Source: an uncultured Lachnospiraceae bacterium
Lineage (GTDB): Bacteria; Bacillota; Clostridia; Lachnospirales; Lachnospiraceae
Assembly (NCBI GenBank): GCA_905199445.1
Contig: CAJKGK010000017.1
Span: forward strand, 1-64,000
DNA: 64,000 bases
Direction of reading: 5' to 3'
Under the pieces are notes generated by a model that saw nothing but the letters and a program-made list of their open reading frames with translations, had not been told where the DNA came from and did not search any database. A program made the translations under genes and the position numbers. Shown here one piece after another: positions 47,135 through 56,998 of the stretch; the stretch's first letter is position 1, and every line of letters starts with the position of its first letter.

Positions 47135-47488
47135 TTATTCACCGCTTCTGTCCGGCAATTCTTTTGAAATTTTCATGGCAAGCTGCAACGTCGAAATCAG
47201 TTGTTCAAAGGCTTCCATTTCGGGGTCAAAATAATAGTAATTTTTTGTTCCCTCTTTGCGTACTTTCATAATTCCAGCGTTTTTCATAATCTGCAAGTGA
47301 TGGGAAACCGCAGGCCTGGAAAGGTTTGTTTTTTCCGTAATATCACCCACTCGAACACCCATGCAGTTTCCCATTTTCATCATTTCTAAAATGAGGTGCT
47401 GCCTTGTTTCATCACCGATAGCTGTCAATATCTTTGCCGAAGCGGAGAAGTTTTTGGCCAAAGTGAAAATCTTTTCATTTAGTTCCAT
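47135..47488 (-). CDS. ArsR-family transcriptional regulator
   Basis: This winged helix-turn-helix regulator is 117 residues. The recognition helix lies in KTNLSRPAVSHHLQIMKNAGIMKVRKEG, typical of ArsR/SmtB. The N-terminal helix contains ILTAIGDETRQHLILEMM. Cys occurs in GNCMGVRV but no full metal-binding set is apparent, so the inducer may be metal, redox or another signal. The start at 47488 has GGGAG upstream. It probably controls the nitroreductase gene directly downstream. Confidence 0.92.
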   Translation of the reverse strand: MELNEKIFTLAKNFSASAKILTAIGDETRQHLILEMMKMGNCMGVRVGDITEKTNLSRPAVSHHLQIMKNAGIMKVRKEGTKNYYYFDPEMEAFEQLISTLQLAMKISKELPDRSGE

Positions 47489-47624
47489 GCACATCTCCCT
47501 TTCGTTCAAACACTTAAACCATAAATAGTATAACATAGAATTTTAGAAAATGTTTATTGGTAAAGAAAATCAAGATGGTTGCATCAGCCTGTCCTATAGT
47601 ATTACGTTTTAGCAGGTGGCTTTT

Positions 47625-48221
47625 TTATTGAAAAATTGTTTGAACAAGAATATCAAAAGAAATAGGTTTAAATCGATTTGGGAAGACACGTGTAACTTCT
47701 CTGGCACCAATCATGTAGCCGACAAAAAGATTGGCAATGATTACAGGGTCATCTTTCTTTATTTCGCCCAGCTGCTGGCCAAGTCGAATAATGGGCACAA
47801 TTGTATCATGAATCATGTCAGAACCATCCATAAAAGCAGCTGTAGCCCTTTGCTGATAGTAAGGAGCAGAATGGAGTGCTTTGATCAGGTTTTTCCGAAG
47901 CGTCGGATCAGCGGATTCCTCCGAAGAAACCGAGATAAAGGACTCATAGTGTCTGCGCAAAGTAGTCAGTGCTGAATGATCGATGAGCTCTAACTTGGTT
48001 TTACGTTTCTGAGCTAAAATCCATTCCTCTAATAATGCATCCATGATGCTTTTTTTGCTGTCAAAGTATTTATATATAAGCGCTTCGCTGCAGTTGGCAG
48101 TAAGGGCAATCTGCTTGGTTGTGGTTTTTTCATATCCGTATTCTGCAAATAAATTACAGGCTGCATTTAATATAAGTTCTTTACGTTGCTTTCCGGAAAT
48201 CCTTTTTCTAACAGCTTCCAT
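47625..48221 (-). CDS. TetR-family transcriptional regulator
   Basis: The N-terminal helix-turn-helix is LFAEYGYEKTTTKQIALTANCSEALIYKYFDSKKSIMDALL (as two halves, residues about 24-64), the standard TetR DNA-binding domain. The rest (198 residues total) is a helical ligand domain of unknown specificity. The start at 48221 follows GAGAGGTGAC; the upstream frame to 48257 lacks a site. It is divergent from the esterase lipoprotein gene, with a perfect palindrome between them, and probably represses that gene. Confidence 0.93.
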   Translation of the reverse strand: MEAVRKRISGKQRKELILNAACNLFAEYGYEKTTTKQIALTANCSEALIYKYFDSKKSIMDALLEEWILAQKRKTKLELIDHSALTTLRRHYESFISVSSEESADPTLRKNLIKALHSAPYYQQRATAAFMDGSDMIHDTIVPIIRLGQQLGEIKKDDPVIIANLFVGYMIGAREVTRVFPNRFKPISFDILVQTIFQ

Positions 48222-48384
48222 TTTGTCACCTCTCTGGCATTGATTTTCTTCTATCATATCATAATTGAAAATGCTTGGATAGGTTATTCGATTTTTAAAA
48301 TAAGTAAATTTTGACTAATTTTTAAAACTTATTTTTGTAAATTATGGTTATAGAAATGTAGAAAAAATATTGTTATACTCAATA

Positions 48385-48405
48385 TAAGTAAGTGATACTT
48401 ACTTA
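48385..48405 (+). promoter_or_regulatory. TetR-type operator palindrome
   Basis: TAAGTAAGT, GAT, ACTTACTTA is a perfect 9-bp inverted repeat with a 3-nt spacer. It sits just after a TATACT -10 box (48374-48379), so a bound repressor would block the esterase promoter. The -35 box is weak. Confidence 0.8.
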
Positions 48406-48438
48406 CTAATTTTAAAATACATATATCAGGAGGTTTAC

Positions 48439-50025
48439 ATGAAAAGACAAGTTTTATCCATTTTTGTTGTAACTGCATTTGTGACAGGTGCACTGGCAGG
48501 GTGTGGTACCGAAACTAAACAGACAGAAAGTTTACCTGAGACTGCAGAAAATGTCCAGGAGGAATGCCAATCAGAAACTTCGATCCGTGGAGAGTCTGTA
48601 ACAGAAAGTATGGTAAATGCCATAGAGACTGGATCAGATACTTCCGGCGCGGTCCATTTATCCCAGGATCTTTCTTTGTTAGCGGCCAGGCCGGCTTATG
48701 GCATAAATCCGGATTATCAGATTTGGACAACAATTCCCTATTTGGTTGAAGATGCTCAGATGCAGTTTACTGCGACAATTTCGGCGGATGAGATGTTGCA
48801 AAGTTTTGAGGTTCAATGCTATTTTTTTGAAGATCAGACAGCCAAGCTTGAATATGTAGATGAAAAATTGTCCGTCACAGAAGATAAAACAGGGTTTATG
48901 GAGGAAATTGCGCCGGAAGTGGTGCAATACGCAATTGATCAAAATATATGGTTTAAGGCCGAAGACTGTCCGGCAGTATATGGACAGTTTACGGATCCTG
49001 GAGATGAGCCAACAGCGGTGAATTATGTGGCCGATGAACGGCCTTTATATATTCAGGCTGGGGTATGGAAAGAAAATTTTGAACGTGAAAATCCCAATTT
49101 AAACGGTCTGGCGACTGAAATTAAAGATGAAAAGCTGGAGGCTTATAAACAGCCTTGTGACTTAAAAGGAAGTGTGGAAGCCTTTGAGTATGATACATAT
49201 TATTATGCAAAGGATCTGGCGAATGGGGATCCGCTGAGCCATGCAACTCCAATTACGAAAACTGCCTATGTCTATTTACCAGCCGGTTATGATGAAACAA
49301 AAGAATATGATATTTTGTATCTCCTCCATGGCGGCGGTGATAATGCTGCAAAATGGTTTTCTCAAAAAGATGAGACAAATGGAGCTGTGGGGGAAGGTTA
49401 TGCCGTAAATATTTTAGATAACCTTTTTGCCAACGGAGATGCTCAGTCGTTTATTGTCGTTACACCGGGATTGTATAACGAAAATGATGAAAGTACACAG
49501 GAATTAAATGGATATACAGAAACTTTTGCGTATGAACTGAGAGATTTAATGAAAGTGGCAGAATCTAAATATTCCACGTATGCCCAGGATGTGACAGAGG
49601 AGGCACTTATTGACAGCAGGGATCACCGCGCATTTGCAGGATTGTCTATGGGTTCTATTACCACATGGCATTCTGCAGTGACTAATTGTCTGGATGTGGT
49701 CAGCTGGTTTGGAAATATGTCCGGCGGCCCGTCAGCTGATACTGCAGAAGCCGAGGCGTATACAAAAAATACAATTATTCCTGCGATTGAGAAGGCTGCA
49801 ACTGACGGCTATAAGATTCATATGCTTTTAAGTATGAATGGTGTTCACGATATTGCGCTTGACCCCCACGTCAAAACACACCAGCTTCTTGTAGATTTTG
49901 CCGAAAATAATGATGCTTTAAATGTAGGAGAAAACTATGACTTTATTGTTTCAGATGGTGCCCACACCTTTGAGGCATGGAACCTGTATCTTTATGATAT
50001 GGCTCATGTGTTTTTTAAAAATTAA
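48439..50025 (+). CDS. Secreted esterase lipoprotein (esterase D / feruloyl-esterase-like)
   Basis: A lipoprotein signal ends in ALAGC (Cys22), followed by a Glu/Thr/Ser-rich linker. Residues about 60-230 form an N-terminal domain of unknown type. The alpha/beta-hydrolase domain starts with TAYVYLPAGYDETKEYDILYLLHGGG, as in carbohydrate esterase family 1. The nucleophile elbow is GLSMGS with Ser403, and a late His in SDGAHTFEAWNLYL fits the catalytic triad. It likely removes acyl or feruloyl groups from plant polysaccharides. AGGAGG precedes the ATG. It is likely repressed by the divergent TetR protein. Confidence 0.9.
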   Translation: MKRQVLSIFVVTAFVTGALAGCGTETKQTESLPETAENVQEECQSETSIRGESVTESMVNAIETGSDTSGAVHLSQDLSLLAARPAYGINPDYQIWTTIPYLVEDAQMQFTATISADEMLQSFEVQCYFFEDQTAKLEYVDEKLSVTEDKTGFMEEIAPEVVQYAIDQNIWFKAEDCPAVYGQFTDPGDEPTAVNYVADERPLYIQAGVWKENFERENPNLNGLATEIKDEKLEAYKQPCDLKGSVEAFEYDTYYYAKDLANGDPLSHATPITKTAYVYLPAGYDETKEYDILYLLHGGGDNAAKWFSQKDETNGAVGEGYAVNILDNLFANGDAQSFIVVTPGLYNENDESTQELNGYTETFAYELRDLMKVAESKYSTYAQDVTEEALIDSRDHRAFAGLSMGSITTWHSAVTNCLDVVSWFGNMSGGPSADTAEAEAYTKNTIIPAIEKAATDGYKIHMLLSMNGVHDIALDPHVKTHQLLVDFAENNDALNVGENYDFIVSDGAHTFEAWNLYLYDMAHVFFKN

Positions 50026-50116
50026 CCCGTGGCCTTGACTGTGTTGCCATCGGTTGTTAAAATATCAAAAGAAGGGAATGAATGTTGATATATAAAGGGA
50101 TTGGAGGCAGCAAAAG

Positions 50117-51745
50117 ATGCGTTTTGGTGTTCAGTTGTATGGTTTAAGCGAGGTGTTTAAAAAGGCTCCGGAAGCTTGTTTAAAAAGATTATCAGAGATG
50201 GGATATGGCTGGATCGAGCCGTGTGTGACATTGGAAAATGGGGACTGGACCGGGAGTGCAGCCTGGACAGAGGATGATTTTGCGGTTTATATGCCGGATA
50301 TCAAAAAATATCATCTGGCTGTGGAATCCTGTCACATTAGTTTTGAGTGCTGGGATGGTGCCGGGGAAAAGATGGTGGAATTTGGCAGACAGTATGGTAT
50401 TCGCCAGTTTGTATGTCCCTGTCCCGCAGATGTTACGCAGGATGCTTATGAGACATTTGCAGAAATAATTATGCCGGTGGCAGAGGTTTTGGCCCGTGAA
50501 GGGATTAAGCTGCTGCTGCATAATGGTGCAAATGAAATTAGAGTGAAGTTTGGAAATCAAACGGCTTACGAATGGCTTCTAAAGCGCTGCGGCGGAATGA
50601 TCGGTGCTCAGCCGGATCTGGGGTGGATATTAAATGGCGGTGAGGATCCGGAAGAATTTCTGTGGAAAAATAAAGGTTTGATCTGGTCAATTCACTATAA
50701 AGATATGGATAAATGTCGGTGTGAAACATCACTGGGTACAGGAACTTTGGATGTGACGGCCTGCTTTCAGTTTGCCAGAGCCAAGGAGCTTATTCAGTAT
50801 GTGGATCAGGATGCCAGCGAAGGGGATTTTTTGGACGATCTCCATCATTCCATTCAGTGTCTGAAGTTATTGACTTCATGCAGAGAACGGACAAAAAGCC
50901 GGCTTTGTATTTTAGACACTGAAACCGGCAGTCTTACCGAGTTGGCAGAATTTGATGAGGTGATTGAGGCGCCGAACTGGAAATTTGATACCAATACTTT
51001 GATTTATAATTCTAATGGACGGATATGGTCGTATGACATCCAGTCAGGCGCGCGGCGCTGTCTGGATACAGGAATGTGTGTGAACTGCAACAATGACCAT
51101 GTACTGTCATCGGATCAGAAGCGGCTGGCTGTCAGCCATGCACAGGAGGGCAGCTGGAAATCAGGTATTTATATACTTCCTGCAGAGGGGGGAGATCCTG
51201 TACCTGTACCGACTGATCCTATGAGTTTTTTACATGGCTGGTCACCGGACGGCAAAGCACTTTCCTATTGCGGAATTTGCGAGGGAGAGGGCGGCTGGTC
51301 CACGGATATTTATACGGTGTCAGAAGACGGCAAACTTCACCGGCGCCTGACTCAGAATAACGGTTTTAACGATGGCCCGGAATATTCACCGGATGGACAG
51401 TATATTTGGTTTTGCAGCACCCGTACCGGCCTTATGCAGGTTTGGAGAATGAAAAACGATGGAAGCGAACAGACACAGATGGCCTGTACAGATCGTAATG
51501 ACTGGTTCCCGCATGTATCTAGAGACGGGAAAAAGGTTGTTTATCTGTCTTACAGCCAGTTGGGACTGGATGCCGATGAACATCTGCCGAATATGCATGT
51601 GGAGCTTTGGATGATGGACAGTGACGGAAGTCATCGAAGAAAGCTTTTATCATTTTTCGGAGGTCAGGGTTCGATGAATGTGAATTCCTGGTCAAAAGAC
51701 AGCAGATTTGTTGCATTGGTAACTTATGAGCTGGAACATTTATGA
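50117..51745 (+). CDS. Sugar-phosphate isomerase/epimerase-like TIM barrel fused to a TolB/PD40 propeller
   Basis: Residues 1-265 are an AP-endonuclease-2-like TIM barrel, the fold of sugar isomerases and epimerases (MRFGVQLYGL, LLLHNGANEIRV, IGAQPDLGWILNGGEDPEEFL, WSIHYKDMDK). From about residue 280 a second domain shows PD40 repeats: HGWSPDGKALSYCG, PEYSPDGQYIWFCS, PHVSRDGKKVVYLS and WSKDSRFVALV. No signal peptide is seen, so both parts are cytosolic. The fusion is unusual; the two are normally separate genes. AGGCAGC precedes the ATG. Substrate is unknown, but polysaccharide or oligosaccharide metabolism is plausible with the upstream esterase. Confidence 0.85.
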   Translation: MRFGVQLYGLSEVFKKAPEACLKRLSEMGYGWIEPCVTLENGDWTGSAAWTEDDFAVYMPDIKKYHLAVESCHISFECWDGAGEKMVEFGRQYGIRQFVCPCPADVTQDAYETFAEIIMPVAEVLAREGIKLLLHNGANEIRVKFGNQTAYEWLLKRCGGMIGAQPDLGWILNGGEDPEEFLWKNKGLIWSIHYKDMDKCRCETSLGTGTLDVTACFQFARAKELIQYVDQDASEGDFLDDLHHSIQCLKLLTSCRERTKSRLCILDTETGSLTELAEFDEVIEAPNWKFDTNTLIYNSNGRIWSYDIQSGARRCLDTGMCVNCNNDHVLSSDQKRLAVSHAQEGSWKSGIYILPAEGGDPVPVPTDPMSFLHGWSPDGKALSYCGICEGEGGWSTDIYTVSEDGKLHRRLTQNNGFNDGPEYSPDGQYIWFCSTRTGLMQVWRMKNDGSEQTQMACTDRNDWFPHVSRDGKKVVYLSYSQLGLDADEHLPNMHVELWMMDSDGSHRRKLLSFFGGQGSMNVNSWSKDSRFVALVTYELEHL

Positions 51746-51785
51746 TTAGAAGCTTTATTGAAAGATTGGTAAAGAAATAAATTCA

Positions 51786-51845
51786 GACCCCTGTGTTGTT
51801 TTGAACGTTCAAATGTATGCGTTCAAAACAACACAGGGGTCTTTT
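51786..51845 (+). terminator. Long perfect hairpin terminator
   Basis: GACCCCTGTGTTGTTTTGAACG and its exact complement form a 22-bp stem around a 12-nt loop, followed by TTTT on the plus strand. It sits between convergent genes and probably ends both. Confidence 0.88.
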
Positions 51846-51913
51846 AACGGTTAGTGTATGTACACAAAATATACAGTCCTACGGCCGTTGGTATATTGTT
51901 GAAATGATATTGA

Positions 51914-53644
51914 TTATTTAAACTGCATTTCATAATAATGGGCATAAATGCCGCCGTTTTCAATCAATGAATCATGAGAGCCCCGTTCGGCAATACCGTT
52001 GTCTGACACAACAAGAATTTCGTCTGCATTGCGGATCGTGGAAAGACGATGGGCAATCGTGATTGTTGTACGGTTTTTTGCCAGTGCCTCAAGGCTTTTC
52101 TGAATCCAGCGTTCACTTTCGTTGTCCAGGGCGCTGGTGGCTTCATCCAGAATCAGAATCGGCGGGTTTTTAAGAAACACACGGGCAATGGAGATTCGCT
52201 GTTTCTGGCCTCCGGAAAGTCTTGTCCCCCGCTCACCCACAAAAGTATCATAGCCATCGGGAAGTTCCTGAATAAATTCATGAATATTGGCTTTTTTGGC
52301 TGCTTCGATGATTTCTTCCATGGTGGCCTCCGGTTTGCCGTAAGCAATATTTTCTTTGACAGTGCCGCAGAACAGATATACATCCTGCTGAACAATACCG
52401 ATCTGACTTCTCAGACTTTTTAAGGTCAGTGTACGGACGTCCTGACCGTCAATGGTAATCCTGCCGCCGGTGATGTCATAAAATCTGGGGAGCAGGTTAC
52501 AGATCGTTGTTTTTCCGCTGCCGGACGGACCAACCAGGGCAATGGAACGGCCGGCCGGTATATCAAAGGAAACATTGGTCAATACCGGTGTGTCATCATC
52601 GGAATAGTGGAAAGATACATTTTCATAGGCCACATGACCGCGGACATTTTCAAGGGCTTTGGCATCAGGCGCATCCTTGATTTCCGGATCAGTTTCAATG
52701 ACTGCCGTAAATCGGCGAAAACCTGAAAGACCTTTCTGGATCATCTCGGTCAGCTCCACAAGAATCTGGATCGGGCTTATAAAGATACCGATGTACAGTG
52801 CGTACATGGCCAGGTCTGCGGCATCCATCTGACCTTTGGCGATGAGAAAACCGCCGAAAATTAATGTTACAAGGTACATCATACCCTGGAAAAACAGGTT
52901 AAAGCCCATGAAGTTTCCCATACATTTATAGTTGGCATCTTTGGACAGCAAAAAGCCGTGGTTGCTTTTGCCGAACTTTTTGCGTTCGATTTCTTCATTG
53001 GCAAAGGACTGAACCACACGGATTCCGGCCAGAGTGTCCTGCAGGCTGGCATTAACCTCACCGATCTTTTTGCGGTTATCCATAAAGGTAAGCTGCATAC
53101 GCTTGTTTTGGCTAATGGAAAATGCAAACATACAGATCACAAGTACAACAAGAGGGATGGCCAGACGCCAGTTGATCAGAAACAGGAAAATAAAGGAACC
53201 CACGATTTTAATTACAGAAATAAACAGATTTTCAGGGCCATGGTGGGCAAATTCTGCAATATCAAAAAGGTCGGATACAAGCTTGCTCATCATCTGTCCG
53301 GAATTATTCTGGTCATAGTAAGAAAATGAAAGCTTTTCATAATGTTCGAACAGCTGCTGGCGCATATCCCGCTCCATATTGGCGCCCATCATGTGTCCCT
53401 GATAGCTGACATAATATTTACAAAAACTCTGAACCAGATACATGATCAGAAGACCTGCTGCAATAGGAAGCAGAGCATTCAGAATCTGCGATGCGCTTTG
53501 TGTAAATAAAGTATTGGTCAGGGTTCTCAGAATCTGGGGATAAGCCAGATCCACAATACTGATCACTGTTGCACAGAGCAGGTCAATAAAAAAGACCGCT
53601 TTATACGGTTTGTAATAATGAATAAATTTTTTCAATGTGTCCAT
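51914..53644 (-). CDS. ABC exporter, fused permease and ATPase (MsbA/LmrA type)
   Basis: The 576-residue half-transporter has a six-helix membrane domain (residues about 1-320) and a C-terminal ATPase. The Walker A motif is GPSGSGKTT, the Q-loop sits in IGIVQQDVYLF, the signature is LSGGQKQRISIA, Walker B is ILILDEATSALD and the switch His is in TIAHRLST. It probably acts as a homodimer. Possible cargo includes lipids, drugs or peptides; no neighbour reveals it. Confidence 0.94.
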   Translation of the reverse strand: MDTLKKFIHYYKPYKAVFFIDLLCATVISIVDLAYPQILRTLTNTLFTQSASQILNALLPIAAGLLIMYLVQSFCKYYVSYQGHMMGANMERDMRQQLFEHYEKLSFSYYDQNNSGQMMSKLVSDLFDIAEFAHHGPENLFISVIKIVGSFIFLFLINWRLAIPLVVLVICMFAFSISQNKRMQLTFMDNRKKIGEVNASLQDTLAGIRVVQSFANEEIERKKFGKSNHGFLLSKDANYKCMGNFMGFNLFFQGMMYLVTLIFGGFLIAKGQMDAADLAMYALYIGIFISPIQILVELTEMIQKGLSGFRRFTAVIETDPEIKDAPDAKALENVRGHVAYENVSFHYSDDDTPVLTNVSFDIPAGRSIALVGPSGSGKTTICNLLPRFYDITGGRITIDGQDVRTLTLKSLRSQIGIVQQDVYLFCGTVKENIAYGKPEATMEEIIEAAKKANIHEFIQELPDGYDTFVGERGTRLSGGQKQRISIARVFLKNPPILILDEATSALDNESERWIQKSLEALAKNRTTITIAHRLSTIRNADEILVVSDNGIAERGSHDSLIENGGIYAHYYEMQFK

Positions 53645-53753
53645 AATTGTCCCTTTCTCTTTAAATTTTCTTCATCTATTTTAGCATGAGACAAGGAAAA
53701 TTTCCATAGATGAGATATTTTTTGTACTAAATGAAAAACATGTTTTTTGAAGC

Positions 53754-53782
53754 TTGAACTTTATGGAATAAAGCGCTATACT
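53754..53782 (+). promoter_or_regulatory. Promoter of pflB
   Basis: TTGAAC (53754-53759) and TATACT (53777-53782) are exactly 17 nt apart, 73 nt before the pflB start. Confidence 0.8.
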
Positions 53783-53795
53783 GTTACAGTAAAAG

Positions 53796-53815
53796 GTTAG
53801 TAAGACCTAACTAAC
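53796..53815 (+). promoter_or_regulatory. Inverted repeat overlapping the pflB transcription start
   Basis: GTTAGT, 8 nt, ACTAAC is a perfect inverted repeat lying 13 nt after the -10 box, a typical repressor operator position. The regulator is not known from this window. Confidence 0.5.
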
Positions 53816-53855
53816 AAAAATTAAATGTTCTTTACAAAAGAAAGGTGGCTTTGTT

Positions 53856-56108
53856 ATGGCATTTTATGAAGCATGGTCCGGGTTTGCCGGAAAAAAATGG
53901 ACAGAAGAAGTCAATGTACGTGACTTTATACAAAATAATTATAAACAGTACGAAGGGGACGAATCCTTTTTGGTTGGCCCTACAAAGGCAACAGATCTGC
54001 TTTGGGGAGAACTTCAGAAGCTGCAGAAGGCGGAACGGGCCAAAGGCGGTGTGCTGGATATGGAAACAAAGATTGTTTCCGGCATTAACGCTTATCCTGC
54101 AGGTTATATTAAGGATGAATTAAAGGACCTGGAGCAGATTGTAGGGCTTCAGACAGACCGTCCCCTAAAGCGGGCGTTTATGCCTTTTGGGGGGATTAAA
54201 ACTGCAGAGCAGGCCTGTGAAACCTATGGTTATCAGGTAGATGAAAATCTTCACAAAATTTTTACTGAATACCATAAAACTCATAATCAGGCCGTATTTG
54301 ATGCATATACACCGGAAATGCTAAAAGCAAGACATAATCATATTATTACAGGACTTCCCGATACGTATGGCCGCGGACGTATTGTGGGTGATTACAGAAG
54401 GGTTGCCCTGTATGGTATTGATTTTCTCATTGAGGCAAAGAAAAAGGATCTTCTAAACTGCGGCGATGGGACAATGGTCGATGAGGTTATCCGTCTTCGT
54501 GAAGAAATTGCCGAGCAGATCAAAGCCTTGAAACAGATGAAAGAATTAGGCAAAACTTATGGATATGATATTTCGGCACCGGCCAAAAATGCAAAGGAGG
54601 CCGTTCAGTGGCTGTATTTCGGTTATCTGGCAGCGATTAAAACGCAGAATGGTGCGGCCATGAGTGTTGGACGTGTATCCACATTTTTGGATATTTACAT
54701 TGAAAGAGACCTGGAAAACGGAACACTTACAGAGATGCAGGCGCAGGAACTGATTGATCATTTTGTCATGAAATGCCGTATGGTTAAGTTTGGGCGAATT
54801 CCATCCTATAATCAGCTGTTTTCAGGGGATCCGGTATGGGCCACACTGGAAGTCGCCGGCTTTGGCGTGGATGGCCGTCATATGGTTACAAAAAATGATT
54901 ATCGTTTTCTGCACACACTGGAAAATATGGGACCGTCGCCGGAACCCAATCTTACGGTCTTATATTCGTCCAGGCTTCCGGAAAATTTCAGAAAATATGC
55001 AGCTGTAATTTCTGTGCGGACAAGTTCAATTCAGTATGAGAATGATGATGTGATGCGTCCGGTATGGGGCGATGATTATTCCATATGCTGCTGTGTGTCT
55101 GCCACTCAGACAGGAAAGGAAATTCAGTTTTTCGGAGCCCGGGCCAACCTGGCCAAATGCCTGCTTTATGCCATCAACGGCGGCCGGGACATGAAAACAG
55201 GAGAGCAGGTAGGGCCTGAATATGCACCGATTACATCCGAGTATCTGGATTTTGATGAGGTGATGCACAAATTTGATCTGATGATGGACTGGCTGGCCGG
55301 TCTGTATGTGAATACGTTGAACCTGATTCACTATATGCATGATAAATATTATTATGAGGCAGCGGAAATGGCGCTGATTGATACCGATGTCAGGCGGACA
55401 TTTGCGACGGGAATTGCCGGATTTTCTCATGTTATAGACTCGCTGTGCGCCATTAAATATGCCAGGGTAAAACCGATCCGCAATACAGATGGCCTGATTG
55501 TGGATTTTGAAACCACAGGGGATTTCCCAAGATATGGCAATGATGATGACCGGGCTGATGATCTTGCGGTATGGCTGTTAAAAACATTTCTTGAGAAGAT
55601 CAAAAAAAGACATACGTATAGAAACTCTGAACCCACAACCTCTATTTTGACCATTACGTCCAATGTGGTATATGGAAAAGCAACCGGGAATATGCCTGAC
55701 GGCCGCAGAGCGGGAACGCCGCTGGCTCCAGGTGCGAATCCAAGCTATGGTGCGGAGAAAAACGGACTTTTGGCTTCCTTAAATTCTGTGGCCAAGCTTC
55801 CTTATGAATATGCCCTTGACGGAATTTCCAATACACAGACCATTAATCCATCGGCGTTGGGACACGATGAACGGGAGCAGAAAAATAATCTTGTACAGAT
55901 TATGGACGGATACTTTAATCAGGGCGCCCATCATCTGAATGTGAATGTTTTCGGCCGTGAAAAACTGGAAGATGCGATGGAGCATCCGGAAAAAGAAGAA
56001 TATGCCAACTTTACGATTCGTGTATCGGGCTATGCGGTTAAATTTATTGATCTTACAAGGGAGCAGCAATTGGATGTTATTTCCAGAACCTGTCATGAGA
56101 GGATGTAG
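53856..56108 (+). CDS. pflB: Pyruvate formate-lyase
   Basis: This glycyl-radical enzyme splits pyruvate with CoA to acetyl-CoA and formate. The radical site is RVSGYAV with Gly725. The catalytic Cys pair is at residues 412-413 in a three-Cys run (ICCCVS, residues 410-415), where most family members I recall have I-A-C-C-V-S. The N-terminal [22 protein letters not shown] and [19 protein letters not shown] segments are classic. It is 750 residues, full length. GAAAGGTGG precedes the ATG. pflA begins 2 nt after its stop. Confidence 0.97.
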   Translation: MAFYEAWSGFAGKKWTEEVNVRDFIQNNYKQYEGDESFLVGPTKATDLLWGELQKLQKAERAKGGVLDMETKIVSGINAYPAGYIKDELKDLEQIVGLQTDRPLKRAFMPFGGIKTAEQACETYGYQVDENLHKIFTEYHKTHNQAVFDAYTPEMLKARHNHIITGLPDTYGRGRIVGDYRRVALYGIDFLIEAKKKDLLNCGDGTMVDEVIRLREEIAEQIKALKQMKELGKTYGYDISAPAKNAKEAVQWLYFGYLAAIKTQNGAAMSVGRVSTFLDIYIERDLENGTLTEMQAQELIDHFVMKCRMVKFGRIPSYNQLFSGDPVWATLEVAGFGVDGRHMVTKNDYRFLHTLENMGPSPEPNLTVLYSSRLPENFRKYAAVISVRTSSIQYENDDVMRPVWGDDYSICCCVSATQTGKEIQFFGARANLAKCLLYAINGGRDMKTGEQVGPEYAPITSEYLDFDEVMHKFDLMMDWLAGLYVNTLNLIHYMHDKYYYEAAEMALIDTDVRRTFATGIAGFSHVIDSLCAIKYARVKPIRNTDGLIVDFETTGDFPRYGNDDDRADDLAVWLLKTFLEKIKKRHTYRNSEPTTSILTITSNVVYGKATGNMPDGRRAGTPLAPGANPSYGAEKNGLLASLNSVAKLPYEYALDGISNTQTINPSALGHDEREQKNNLVQIMDGYFNQGAHHLNVNVFGREKLEDAMEHPEKEEYANFTIRVSGYAVKFIDLTREQQLDVISRTCHERM

Positions 56109-56110
56109 CG

Positions 56111-56860
56111 ATGAACGGATATATACATTCCCTGGAAAGCTTTGGCTCAGTGGATGGGCCTGGGGTACGGTATGTTATTTTTTTACAGGGCTGTCGGATG
56201 CGGTGTCAGTTTTGTCATAATCCGGATACATGGCAATTACAGTCTGGTCAGGTGTTTACTGCGGATGAGCTTCTTGAAAAGGCACTTAGATATCGGGGAT
56301 ACTGGGGAAGCCAGGGGGGGATCACGGTCAGCGGCGGTGAACCCCTGCTGCAGATTGATTTTTTGCTGGAGCTTTTTAAGAAAGCTAAATCACAGGGTAT
56401 TCATACGGTGATTGATACAGCCGGTAATCCGTTTACAAAGGAAGAGCCGTTTTTCGGGAAATTTCAGGCGCTAATGACGTATACAGACCTGCTGCTGCTG
56501 GATCTGAAGGAGATTAATGAAGAAAAACACCAGGTGCTGACCGGTGTTTCCAACACGAATATTCTGGAAATGGCCCGTTATCTTTCACAAATCGGAAAAC
56601 CGGTGTGGATTCGTCATGTCCTTGTGCCAGACCGCAGTGACTTTGATGAGGATTTAAAAGCATTGTCCGGATTTTTGAAAAAACTGAAAAATGTTCAGAG
56701 GGTAGAAGTGCTTCCTTATCATACAATGGGTGTGTTTAAATGGCAGAATATGGGTATTCCCTATCCACTGGAAGGCATTTGCCCGCCTTCAAAGGCACGG
56801 GTTGAAAATGCCTGCCGTATACTGGATACGGATTCCTATACGGGTTATCTTGAGAAATAA
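56111..56860 (+). CDS. pflA: Pyruvate formate-lyase activating enzyme
   Basis: This radical-SAM enzyme generates the glycyl radical on PflB. The cluster motif is CRMRCQFCHNP (C-x3-C-x2-C, residues about 27-37), followed by GGITVSGGEPLLQ. It is 249 residues, normal. It follows pflB directly and is cotranscribed, and the pair is closed by a terminator. Confidence 0.97.
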   Translation: MNGYIHSLESFGSVDGPGVRYVIFLQGCRMRCQFCHNPDTWQLQSGQVFTADELLEKALRYRGYWGSQGGITVSGGEPLLQIDFLLELFKKAKSQGIHTVIDTAGNPFTKEEPFFGKFQALMTYTDLLLLDLKEINEEKHQVLTGVSNTNILEMARYLSQIGKPVWIRHVLVPDRSDFDEDLKALSGFLKKLKNVQRVEVLPYHTMGVFKWQNMGIPYPLEGICPPSKARVENACRILDTDSYTGYLEK

Positions 56861-56923
56861 CAGACAACGTATTCATACAAACAAGTACCAACCCATACAA
56901 ATAACGATAAGCTCAAATAAGCA

Positions 56924-56972
56924 AAATCGGGTCAGCGGCGTATTCATTCGTGCCGCTGACCCGATTTAAATT
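56924..56972 (+). terminator. Bidirectional terminator after pflA
   Basis: AAATCGGGTCAGCGGC pairs with GCCGCTGACCCGATTT and is flanked by AT-rich tails on both sides, between convergent pflA and the dehydrogenase gene. Confidence 0.85.
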
Positions 56973-56998
56973 TAATCGTTTAGATTCAACTACAATGT

